In this document: positions 34,290-45,102 of the stretch, piece after piece | Layout of the letters: each line of letters opens with the position of its first letter | How positions within the stretch are numbered: the first letter of the stretch is position 1 | Source of the DNA: Solenopsis invicta | Taxonomy: Eukaryota > Arthropoda > Insecta > Hymenoptera > Formicidae | DNA: 64,000 bases | Assembly: GCF_016802725.1 (NCBI RefSeq) | Contig: NC_052668.1 | Location: forward strand, 15,047,001 to 15,111,000 | Direction: 5' to 3' | Translations under genes and position numbers: made by a program | The notes under the pieces: generated by a model | The model's input: the letters and a program-made list of their open reading frames with translations, nothing else | Told to the model about the DNA's origin: nothing | The model's database searches: none

Positions 34290-37200
34290 TTATGAATTGA
34301 AGGAACGCATCATCGTGAAATAAGACATCATTGTTTTTAAAACCTTTGACAGAAATAAAATTTAAGTTTTTCTTTAAACACACATAAAAAGAAATTATGG
34401 AATCGTGACTATAAGTACAATTTACTTACCGTGCCAAAGTTTTCAATAGTTAAGGGCACGACTTTGCCAGCAGTTATTCTGCATGGTAACACGCTTCTAT
34501 TCATGATTAAGAAAAGAAGTTTTCGACACCTCCCCGAAGTGTAATACCAATTTGATCTACAACTGCAACTCAGAACAAGATTATTTGAAAGCCGTTCTGC
34601 ACGGAAAGAAAGATTTTATTCAAGTATCTTATCTAAATATTTAACTGGATACAGATCTTACAATTTTTTTGGACTATCAAAATAATTGTGACGGATAAAC
34701 AATGCTGTAAAAAATTTTGACATTCTTCCTAACAGCACACTTCATTCAGGGGATGTCCCAGGGATGTCCTTAGGACGTACGGATGTCCCACGGGCGTCTC
34801 ATGAACGTCCCTGGGAGATCTGTGGTGTTAGGACTAGCAATTCAGTTTGAGAGTGCAACATAATTATTTTAATGGCATTACAATATTATTATCATATCTG
34901 TATCCAACTAAATTTTTAGATACTTTAGCAAAACCGTTCTTCCCGCGTATGTAAGAAAAAATATAGAATAGTTATATAATAATAACAAAAAGAGTTTCAC
35001 TGCTATCGCACGTTTGTGAAAAAAAAGGTATTCAAAAAATGATGAAAAGATGAATTATGAAATTATGAATTGCGTGTCTTATATTCAAAAGAATTACGAT
35101 AATTCGGTAGCACGCTAAAGAAATCATGTTCTTACACTGATTCGTAAGGAAGGACGCTGTAATCTATCAAAAATTGAGCTGGCCAGAATTGAAGGAAGAG
35201 ATGAATGAGTTGAGCGATGTAGATAGCCAAGGGTTCTACGATATCTTTCGCGTCGTTCAAGTTCAGAACGACCTGAAATATATTTTAATAGATTTCTAAA
35301 AATCTTGAGATTTTCGTCAAGCATGAGTTATTTTCGCTGACTCTTCTTCGATCGCGATATTTTTTGTTAGCGACAAATTTTATTGTATGGTGCAACATAA
35401 AAGAGAAAAGATATTCGCATACCTGTATGCCGATCATGCTGCCGCCAATCATGTTCAGACAAACGCTGACCAGGAATATATTTGTGAACGTAGACTCAAT
35501 TAGTTCCGCGAATCTGCGGAAAACTGAACGCGATTAAAGGCAACACACATGAGATTAAAGTTGTGCAATACATCTTGTTATAAAGTTATTAACACGCACT
35601 GTATCACATGCAGATGCTTGCGCAGGCAGTCCAAAGCTCTGTTGTAATTGTCATCTTTTACTTTGTCAGGTTTCAGATCGAAATTGCCGTCGTTGTCTTT
35701 GCCAATGTGTTCCAGCGTGTGTCTAGAAATCCGCTCAAATGATAATGCTCCTGGCGAGATCGAAACCAGCCGTTCTTTTTTTCAGTTGGGCTGGGTTCGA
35801 AGCAAGTCGAGATGGAAGACGAGATATCAGAACATATTCACATGTCGAAGATGAATGCAATCCATCTTCGTTGTAAGACACCATTTACTGTCTTTTCTTA
35901 TCACATTTTGATTTGTAATTATCAATCTCCAGCGTGATACCCTTACCCAACAATCGCAAACATCCCGCATGCGTGGCGAATCAGAGCGATGTAGCAGGAA
36001 TCAACCGCGATGGTGATGCTGATGTGGGAGAAGACAGCTAGGTAAGTGTGTATCGCCATTGGATACAAGTAGCGATCTAACGCTTCCCCGTATTCCACGC
36101 GAAGGGGTAGCTTCGCTTCCGCCACTAGGGTGGACACCGTCGCATCCGAAGTATCCTCCAGCAGCATCACCACGACGGATTTCAGTATGAGAAGAATTCC
36201 CACGCCCTGCATGAAGACTGGAAAGCGACGTACCCATTACATCGAGCGATCGCTGAAAGCTTTGATCGAGTTTTAGAGGAAGTGCGTGATACCTTCCACG
36301 CTAGATTTCAACAACGTACCTCCGTAAGTAAGTGTGATATACCGTCCGTACGTGGTGTGCCGCTGTAGAATAGATTTTTCTACATCCGTATTCAAAGATA
36401 ACCAATCGTCCTCCATCGTTTTCAGACAGGTTTTCAACTATAAATATAAAGAACGACAATATTTCTCACAACGTCGCTCGTCTTCGGAATTACTATTAAT
36501 CCTCTGTACTATTACACATTATTAGACAATTTTGTCAAATAAAATTTAAAATAAAGTCAGACGCATATACGAGCAAAACGTAATCGATCATTTGAAATAA
36601 TTTATTCTACGTGTGCATTAAATGAAATATAAATGAACAATAATAAATAATGATGAATAATAAAACCATGAAGTTTGTTTCATGCGCATATTTAAAAAGA
36701 AAATATAATTAAACACTCCTAAAATTTAATACAAACATAGACTAAACCACATTTTAAATCTAATACACGTTGTTTTTTGCTCATGGCCTGCTTCATCAGC
36801 CTGATTTTATTTTACATTGCTTTACAAATACGAACGATATTCTAAATTTTGTTTGTCCTACGATTTTCTTCTCTTTAAAAAGCTAAAAGAATTATAATTA
36901 TTTATATATAGTTTTTTTTAATGAACAATTATACAAATACTTTTTAGAGATGTTAAAATACATGTAAGAGTCATTGAAGAATTTTTGAATACTTAAAAAG
37001 AATGAAAATTAATTCGGAAGTGTCGTGATGCAATCGTATATAAAGAAATTGTCAAAAAATAACGTGTGTGCAAGGTAAAAATTTAATTGCATCTATTGTC
37101 TATAAAAGGAAAAAAAACGTAATACGTAATGGAGTGACGTTAAAAAGTCGAACCCTCTTATTTCCTATTTTTGATCTAAATTTCATGTTAATCGCATCGT

Positions 37201-37920
37201 TCGTGTAATCGACTCACGTAATCGTTACGTACTTTTCTATTGTTTACCATCAACCATCCTAATTTAAAGCTGAATATTATGGTAATCCACATTGACGGAG
37301 TACACGAGAACACATCGTCGAGATTTGCCGCGGCAATTAGAAGATATAGAAGCTACATCAATATAATATATTTTAATATATATTATTATGTAAAATATAA
37401 TATAAAACACATTATGAAAATATGTATATTGTATTATATAATCAATGTACAATAATATCTCCTATAATAACCAACCAGACACGGAAAGAACGGTTTTGCT
37501 AAAATATCTAAAAATTTAGCTAGATACAGATCTCAAAATCATTTTGTTGAATCATCAAGATAATAATGTAGGACGGTCTAGTTGATTGTCCAAATCTCTT
37601 ACAGCACATTGCTCATCATGCTTGAACGCAATTGTTTTACTGAATGTAATTATTTTCAGTTCAGACCCGTACCTAGCTACATTCTCAGATACTGCAGCAA
37701 AACAGTTTTTCTCGTGCTATAGGATGAAAAAAAAGGCAAGTCGACACAATTTGTGGTCACGTACTTGGGGTACAATGATAGTAAGGGAGAACGTGAACAT
37801 CGGCACAAAGAGTAAACACCTAACGCGAAACGCATGATAGGGCCAGATCCCTATCAAGCTCATGTACGCTCTAGGAACTATATAAAAGTGACTTTGCCAA
37901 ATGTTCTTTCGCTCGTCCAT
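34290..37920 (-). CDS. Odorant receptor OR4
   Basis: Predicted functional 7tm_6 odorant receptor on the minus strand. Nine exons join in frame: 37920-37765, 37352-37233, 36437-36320, 36217-35947, 35722-35600, 35513-35423, 35272-35136, 34556-34430 and 34343-34290, giving 398 aa. Landmarks are IGIWPYHAF in exon 1, ITIIFSFKLGWLM in exon 2, MEDDWLSLNTDVEK and QRHTTYGR in exon 3, KLPLRVEYGEALDRYLYP and RHACGMFAIVG in exon 4, FAELIESTFTNIFLVSV in exon 6, LNLNDAKDIVEPLAIYIAQ in exon 7, PCRITAGKVVPLTIENF in exon 8 and VLKTMMSYFTMMRSFNS at the end. An in-frame ATG four codons upstream exists; the chosen start aligns with OR5. Introns 1 and 7 carry MITE copies. The exon-4 loop differs from the PLNESRP type of the other two sub-blocks. 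Confidence 0.92.
34600..34947. repeat. Foldback MITE in OR4 intron 7, itself interrupted
   Basis: Left end CACGGAAAGAA and right end TTCTTCCCGCG are inverted; inner arms carry ACTGGATACAGATC and ATATCTGTATCCAACT. The element is split by a 105-bp insertion at 34728-34832. The same family is complete at 37480-37716 and partial at 28840 and 42940. Confidence 0.65.
34728..34832. repeat. 105-bp nested element built from GGATGTCC/GGACGT motifs
   Basis: Ends CCTAACAGCACAC and GTGGTGTTAGG are inverted repeats. The interior is a series of diverged GGGATGTCC / GGACGTCC-like units. A related uninterrupted copy (about 42975, ACATTCTGGCAACTAGC) shows the pre-insertion state. Confidence 0.6.
37480..37716. 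repeat. Complete foldback MITE in OR4 intron 1
   Basis: About 237 bp. Left end CACGGAAAGAACGGTTTTGC and right end GCAAAACAGTTTTTCTCGTG are inverted; inner arms carry TAGCTAGATACAGATCT and its decayed complement. Non-coding. Confidence 0.65.
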
Positions 37921-38489
37921 TTTCACGAACATTTAAGACTACGAACTATCAACGATTCCTTGTGAATACTCGTCACTCGGCAGGCGGCGAGAACAGTTAT
38001 TATCAATTCCTTGTGTCGCAACATTGCACGATCGTAATTACGACGTTAGTACGCAATTATTCCCCACAACGTATAATTATCGTCACCCCTCACAGTTGCT
38101 ACTGTGTCGTTCGCGCGATCGCAGTTTTGCGAAGAGTTACAACTAACTATATCTCGCTATAATCAATAGCGCTCTTGCCGTTCGTCGAACAAAGCTGATA
38201 ATAAATTAAGTTATCAAGTCTGGGAGAATACATTGTTCTTTGACAATTGAGTCGATTATCGCACAAGGAGAATCGTGCATCGCTCTTCTTCGGAATTATA
38301 ATATTCACTTTTTTGAGTACGATAAAAAAAAGTTACGAAATTTGTATTAGCATAAAATCTTATATTTTCTGTTAATTTTGATTACTAAAATAACTCAATG
38401 GTCGCGTAAAGGTATCACGATGATCCACATGCGGACATGGTTTTTAGAATTTTCTTAATAAGCCAGTCTGTGCACGCACGTTGAAACTG
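37921..38489. promoter_or_regulatory. OR4 upstream region and OR5 3' flank
   Basis: About 37990-38230 is retained, though decayed, in the OR3-OR4 spacer (33460-33930). Shared strings include CAATAGCGCT and CCTCACAGTTGCTA. A block kept upstream of paralogous receptors is the best promoter candidate for OR4. Confidence 0.45.
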
Positions 38490-41400
38490 TCAATGGAAGG
38501 AGCGCAGCATTGTAAAATAGGACATCGATGTTTTCAGTACCTTTGGGAGAGTAAAATGACAAAAAAAAAAAAAACGTTTTGAGACTGACGAGCAAAAATA
38601 CTTGAAAAGCTAATGAATGCTAAAGTTGTTTTATTTACCACGCCGAAACTTTCAATGGACAGAGTTGCCACTTTGCCAACGGTTATTCTGCACGGTGATA
38701 CAGTTCTAGTCATGATTAGAAGCAAAAGTTTTTTACATCTCTCCGAGGTATAATACCAATTTGACCTGCAACTATGATTCAAAACACGATTAATAATTAG
38801 CAATGAAATTGAAAAGCTTGTTGTTTGCAGCTTCTAGTATCGTTTCTATTTCTTCTAGTATCTTTTCTACGACTGAACGAGAACGTTGCAAGAGATTTAT
38901 GAATAAAGCTCAAAAAAGTTCGATTACTTACATCGATTCGTACGGAGCAAGACTGTAATCTAATAAGAACTGAGCCTGCCAAAATTGGAAGAAAAGATGG
39001 GTGAGTTGAGCAACATAGATAGCAAGAGGTGCTACGATATCTTTCGCGTCGTTCAAATTCATCAAAACCTGAAAGGTATTTATCTTCGTGTTAATATTTC
39101 TGTATTCAATTGTATCATTATGTAAATAGTTGCCAATGATTTGAAAGAAAAGATCAAAAGATATAAATAAAACTTTCTCGTCAAACGTTAATTCTTTTCG
39201 TTAAGTTAAAAATTCTTCTTATTCGCTGTAGTAATTTGCGTTGTGGATTATTAAACAAATGCAAAAAACTTTTCAAATTTATGAATTAAAATGATTAAAA
39301 ATACAAAGAACTATTAACTAATACTTATTTGATTAATAATTTATCGAAAAGGATCAAATATTTAATAATTAATAAATAACAATAATGAAATAAAAACGTC
39401 GATATAGAACTGACTTGACTCAATTTTTGTAATTAACATATTTTTATTCATATCATTTATTAACTATACTATTATCATATGTCAGTCTTACATTTATTGT
39501 AATTTTATGGTGGTACGATTTAGAAAACTTAACAGATTTTATAAAAATATTGATTTAATTTTTATAATAAACTCAAACATATATACAGGATGATTATTAA
39601 TGACTGTTTCCAAGTTTTACCATAGGAGCATGATTTACCGACGAATACGTATTTCTAATATATTATTATATTAGAAATTACAAATACGTGCTTCTATGGT
39701 AAAAAGTGGGAACAGTCATATATATGGTGTGTGTGTATAAAATAAATGTAAAATATTCTACAATAAACTTTTTTTTATAAAAATATGAAAATTTAGTATA
39801 AAATTACAGCGTTACGTAAATTAAAAAAAAAAAAAAAAAATTAACATCGGTTGTGATTCTTTAAAATGTTGTTGGCACAAATAAGATGTAATTTGATTAC
39901 TTTATGTCTATATTAATCTCATTTCTCATTTATTGAATATTTATATTTATTCCATACTTATAATTTTTATATTACATAAAAATATGTATAAACGGTGAGA
40001 TACGATAGATGAGGCGATCGGTACACATTCAGCAACTTTTCTCTACATAAAAAAAACGGTGTACATACTTGAATACCGCATATACTGCCGCCAATCATAT
40101 TTAAACTAACGCTGACCAGGAATATTTTTGTAAACGTAGACTCGATCAGTTCCGCGAATCTGCGACAAAATTACTTACAAATAGTTGAATGCTATAAAAT
40201 ACATACTACAAATATAACACGCACTCTATCACATGTAGATGCTTGCGTAAGCAATAAAGAGCTCTTTTGTAATTATTGTCATTTATTTTGTTGGGCTTTG
40301 TATCAAAATTTGTATCATTATCCTCGCCAATATGTTCCAGCATGTATCTGAAAGTCGCTAAAATGATAACGTTCTTGGCAAATTATATTTTCAAATTGCA
40401 GGCTCGTAATCATCGATTTTATCCAGATGGGAAACAAAAAGGATCAGAGTAGGTGATATACGTACAACAAAGTGACGTCGATGATATTCGTTTATTATCT
40501 CAATTTTTAAAATACCGTTCCTGACACCCTTACCCGACAACCGAGAACATCCCGCAGGCGTGTTGAATCAAAATGAAGTAGAAGGAATCAGCGGCGACCG
40601 TGGCGGTCACATGAGAATAAACAGTTAGGTAACAGTGAACCAGTATCGGATAAAAGTACTGATCTATCGTGGAGCCGTATTCCACGCGAAAGGGAAGTTT
40701 TGTTACAGCCAGTTTAGTCGAGTTTGAAGTATCTTCTATCATTATCAATACGATTGACTTGAACATGTAAAGCAATCCCGTCATCACCATAAAGACTGAA
40801 AAAATATGCGAGTTATGCTATGGACATCGATGAAAGGCTCGATTAAAAGAAAAGTTTTCCAGTAAATTTTTCAATTTTTCTGTCTCTCTCTCAATACTCT
40901 CTACCAAGATTGGAAACGTTTATAACTTTAAAAAATTTTCGTTACCATTATCGTTACTTAGAAAGTATTCGTTACTTTTTTGTTACTTTTTTTGTAATTT
41001 TTCTAAAGTAAAATGTATTAAAAAATTTTTTAAGTTATATTATTTAATAATCAATATTAAAACATAAATTATATAACAAGCGTTTCTTTGTATTAAAATC
41101 TAACAATTCTCCTAATTTTTTATATCAATATCTTCATTTTTTAGAGTTTTCTTTATAAAAATTCAAGTTGTAATTTACAAATGCTCAAATTTGATCGATA
41201 ATTTTTATTGGACATTGTTTTTTAAATATTAATATATGTTACAAAAAATTACATTCTAATATTTATTATTATTAGTGAAAATCTATAGTTCACGTGTGTT
41301 ACACGTATGCTATATAACTTTCAATATTGATAATAGTAGCAACGACTGTCGGAATGCAATTTAAAATACAAAGTACAGAATATTTTTAAAATATATTTCA

Positions 41401-42485
41401 TATTTAAAAAATAAACATAAATATATATAAAATTTATAATTATATTTATTTTATGTAACCATTGATCTAACGCACCGATTATTGTATTTGCGCACTGAAG
41501 AGATGTACAATAAGACTATTGAATAAGTACAAAGGTAATAGGGAACTTAAAGAGCGTTAAAAATGACAAATAAATTTGTTATTGTAAACAAAAAAGTAAT
41601 AATCGTAAAAAAAGTAACAATAACGGTAATGGTGTTACAAGTAACGCATTTACTTTCTTTGTTCTCTATTAAGAATTTTCTCCTATCAAAGCTACCTTCC
41701 TCTTGACGCACCTGCATAAAATATCGTCAAATTTTGTCCATACGTAGTATGTCTTTGTAGAATAGCTTTTTCCTTATCGTTTAATGACAACCAATCGTCC
41801 TCTATAGTCTTAAGACAGACCTTTATCTACAACCATGTACGCACTTTACGAGAATTTGACTACGTTTTTATTAATCGTATTAAAAAAAAGAAATAATACA
41901 AATCGTATTATTTACTTTCTCACTGTTTGCCATCAAGCTCGCTAATTTAAAGCTGAATATTATCGTGATTAGAATTGTTGGCATACACTCGAATAGATCA
42001 TCAAGATCCTCCATGGCGAGGGACACATACAGTAGCTGGTAAATATTAAATATTGGTAACAATGTTATAAAACATTCACAATAATTCATTCTTAAAAGCT
42101 GAGTTTTAAAATATTTTTGTTTATCGAAAAAAGACAATATATTATTAGTCAATTAGCAATGAAAGCTGATTAGTAGTTTTAAGCGTTCTAAAGAGAACGC
42201 GTTGCAGACATCGTTATATAATGTATTCATAGATGTATCGATAGATTTTATACAAAAAATTTTGGGACAAAAATAAAAACTATTCCAAGACTCATAACGT
42301 ATCACTGTTCCTAGTTAAATTCGATGTACCATTGGTATAAGGATGATCGAACAGATTATAAACGTTGGTACAAAGCGCAAATATCTGTCGCGAATTGGAT
42401 GGTACGGCCATAATCCTGCTAAGGTCATGTATAATCTAGGAATCGCGTAATACCGGCTTTGCCAAATGTCCTTTTGCTCGGCCAT
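38490..42485 (-). CDS. Odorant receptor OR5 (paralogue of OR4)
   Basis: Predicted functional odorant receptor. Exons are 42485-42330, 42035-41916, 41826-41712, 40795-40534, 40347-40225, 40159-40069, 39068-38932, 38765-38639 and 38540-38490, giving 393 aa with all phases compatible. Landmarks are MAEQKDIWQS and AGLWPYHPI in exon 1, IEDDWLSLNDKEKAILQRHT in exon 3, KLPFRVEYGSTIDQYFYP and QHACGMFSVVG in exon 4, HLHVIE at the end of exon 5, FAELIESTFTKIFLVSV in exon 6, NLNDAKDIVAPLAIYVAQ in exon 7, PCRITVGKVATLSIESFG in exon 8 and TSMSYFTMLRSFH in exon 9. Every exon aligns with OR4; exons 2 and 5-8 are equal in length. Intron 6 holds a hairpin MITE and a poly-A run. OR5 and OR6 are head to head, so the strand switch lies at about 42486-45102. 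Confidence 0.92.
39599..39719. repeat. Hairpin MITE in OR5 intron 6
   Basis: Inverted arms: ATGACTGTTTCCAAGTTTTA and CCATAGGAGCA on the left, TGCTTCTATGG and AAAAGTGGGAACAGTCAT on the right. About 120 bp, non-coding. Confidence 0.65.
40905..41680. repeat. GTTAC-rich repeat region in OR5 intron 3
   Basis: GTTACCATTATCGTTACTT near the left end and AACAATAACGGTAATGGTG near the right end form a loose inverted pair around AT-rich filler. This resembles the GTTAC-rich stretch in HADHB intron 3. Boundaries are uncertain. Confidence 0.35.
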
Positions 42486-43389
42486 TCTTAGAAATACTAG
42501 GAATGCGAACTACATCAGCGATACTTGCGTAAGTAAACCGTACTCACCGCCAACTGAAGCGCCGCCCCATTAGCAATTCCTTGTGTCAGATGGATATCCG
42601 TAATTATGCCATTATAGCATAGTACGCAATTATTTGCACGCAGTGAAACCCTTTTTGTCTCAGCTTATCAACAATTGGTCGTAGGATCGACTCTTCCACG
42701 ATACGCGGAAATAGCGTGTTCTATCGCCCGAATAATTGCAAGTTTAATGCGTTTGTGCGACGCGCATATAATAGGCCAGTGTTAGCCACGTGTTCGCGAA
42801 ATAAAGCTATTCTAGACAATAGGTAGAAAAAAATAACAAATGCAGAAATGTAAAATGATATTAATATAAAAAGGTGTGACATAAGTCAATTCAATTAAAA
42901 AATGTTATTCCGCGGATGTACAATTGTTGCGATTATATTACGTTATGATGACCTTGCTGCTAAAAGTTTTGACATTCTGGCAACTAGCTTAAACGTCCAA
43001 TATAAATTTTGTAATGATTCAACGATATTATTTTCAGATCTGTATTTCAGTAAAATTGTTCTTTTCGTGTATCTTTTTAGTGAAGTCATGCTCAGAAGTG
43101 AAGTTGAATTTAAAGGCAGGAAAAAACGTATAATTTTTCTGTACAGCCAAAAAATCATTTACGAGCCAATTCGTGAATGATCGTATTGATTGTTACGGAT
43201 ACATCGAATATTACTTAAAAGCATTTAAAATATTCCAGGGCATGTATTATGGAATTTTTCGAAATGGATCGAAATTAGTTTCTAAATTTTGTTTTTCTTC
43301 AGAAAACGAAATAATTCCAATCAGAATCCATTCTGACAATTTTATAATACGTACTATACCCACATCTATCAAAGAAAGATTTTCCATGT

Positions 43390-43424
43390 GACATTCTACT
43401 AACGAATTTTGTTAGTAGAATGTC
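43390..43424. repeat. Perfect 16-bp-arm hairpin
   Basis: GACATTCTACTAAC, a short AT loop, then GTTAGTAGAATGTC. The second duplication copy (about 49119) has mutations in the right arm, so the hairpin is decaying there. Confidence 0.7.
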
Positions 43425-43788
43425 AATAGAAATACAACAGAAATATAATCATTAGGTAATAGATCGACTGTACAAACTGAGTAGAAATATTACCTTTTAA
43501 CTGTTCAAATACATTTCACTTAAATGATTACTAAATAATGAATTCTGCTTAGTTGTTCTGCAATTAAATTATGCCAACGGAATCTGCTGGCAAACCATGA
43601 GTTTAATGCAAATGCTAATCTACCACAATATTCTGCTTCAACTTGATGACAAATTGCTAGAACACTATAACATTTTGTTTAAATGGTGCGCAAAATTCAA
43701 AATTAAAATTCAGAGATAAAATTATACTTATTTTAGTTAGAAATCATATACCGTGCATTGCCGTAACAAGATAATAGCTGTAATTTGT

Positions 43789-43897
43789 TTGTTTTTGTAG
43801 TTTGAGAACCTTATAACAATATACATATTGACGATAAATTTTTATCGTGAATATTCATAATTGATCTATTGTTATAAGGTTCTTAAACAACAAAAAC
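43789..43897. repeat. Hairpin upstream of OR6
   Basis: Arms GAACCTTATAACAATA and TATTGTTATAAGGTTC surround a 40-bp AT-rich centre. The equivalent place in copy 2 (about 49520-49570) keeps only the left arm, so one arm was lost after duplication. Confidence 0.65.
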
Positions 43898-44942
43898 ATA
43901 ACACATAAACTACATTTTAATATTATGTTGTAAGATCGATAATATTTCCTATTTCTTCAAATAGTACAAATAAAATGTCTTTTAAAACTTTGGCGTTTTG
44001 TCGATAAGTATCTGCATCTCTTTTGCATTAAATTAATTAATATCTGTATTTATATAAATGTATTGATACTTAATACACTTGACAGGTGTAATTATTGTCA
44101 CAAATTTTACATTAATAAAATAAAGAATAATCTTCTTAGTTATTTCTATGAATTTCTTTTCAGTTATATACCTGTATGTATAAATGGAAGTCTGGTGTTG
44201 TCAAACAAACGTTTTGTATGTAATGTTTCATAATTTTTAGCAACATTTCATGCAAATTGTAATTGCTCTTTCACATAATGTCTGCAACAGACATTTGTAT
44301 TAAAAATGCGGCCGAAATCGGACAAAGCTACGTGGCAAGGGGATAAATTATACTTGTCCTGAAGTGTGTCGAAACCATGTCACTGTCATCTATGAACTTC
44401 TGGATAATCAGCATATTTGATAAAGCCACATAAGATGATGGAAATGGCGAAGTTGATTCTGGATATTTGGCTCGTCTCAACGTGGATATAATTATTAGAC
44501 GTCAGCTCTCTGGAAATTGGCTGCAGCAATCAACCACCTGTGATAACAGTATGTTTTAGATTTTTAATTATTGTCGCTATAAATATGGAGAATTAGAATG
44601 TTCAAGCGAGACTAGAGATATTTCGAGGGTAATATATAATATATTTTTTATTAACACTTTATTATATTTTCTACAATTCTTAAAATCCTCAGAAAAATTA
44701 GTACTATGCTTTACAGAAATATCACTTGATCGTAAAATATGCATCAATAATCAGTTAATTGCAATTTATATTTTAATACATTCACAAATCGTCTCACGCA
44801 TTTTTTTTCTGATATAAAAATGATATTTCCTCGTAAACAATTTGTAATTTTTATGTGCGAGGTAAAACCAAATAAGTCCTACTGCAAACTACAGCGTGCT
44901 ATAGTAGATACATAACATCAAAAACGATCAATTTAATAAGTA

Positions 44943-45102
44943 GTTTGTACGACTCGTATACGTTTGACAATCCAGCACTGTCAAACTAGCAATGTATGTA
45001 ATCATATTGCCTTGTTCACATCTTCATGTCATACATTTAAGGGGTCGTACTAAGGGAACCGATCCGCAATAGAGGACCATTTGCACAACACCTGTGTACG
45101 AT
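44943..45102 (+). promoter_or_regulatory. OR6 proximal promoter block
   Basis: Shares ordered motifs with the regions just upstream of OR7, OR8 and OR9: TTTGACAATCC, then CATGTCAT, then ATTTGCACA about 20 bp before the start ATG. Conservation across four paralogues marks it as the likely promoter and 5' UTR. Confidence 0.5.

Larger units (their letters stand above)
42486..45102. other. Head-to-head spacer between OR5 and OR6
   Basis: The OR5 promoter side (42486-42830) is relatively GC-rich. A partial OR-cluster MITE lies at about 42940-43075 (right-arm motif AGATCTGTATTTCAGTAAAA). From 43191 the sequence is the start of the tandem duplication repeated at 48921, and 44943-45102 is the OR6 promoter block. 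Two hairpins are listed separately. No further gene recognised. Confidence 0.5.
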
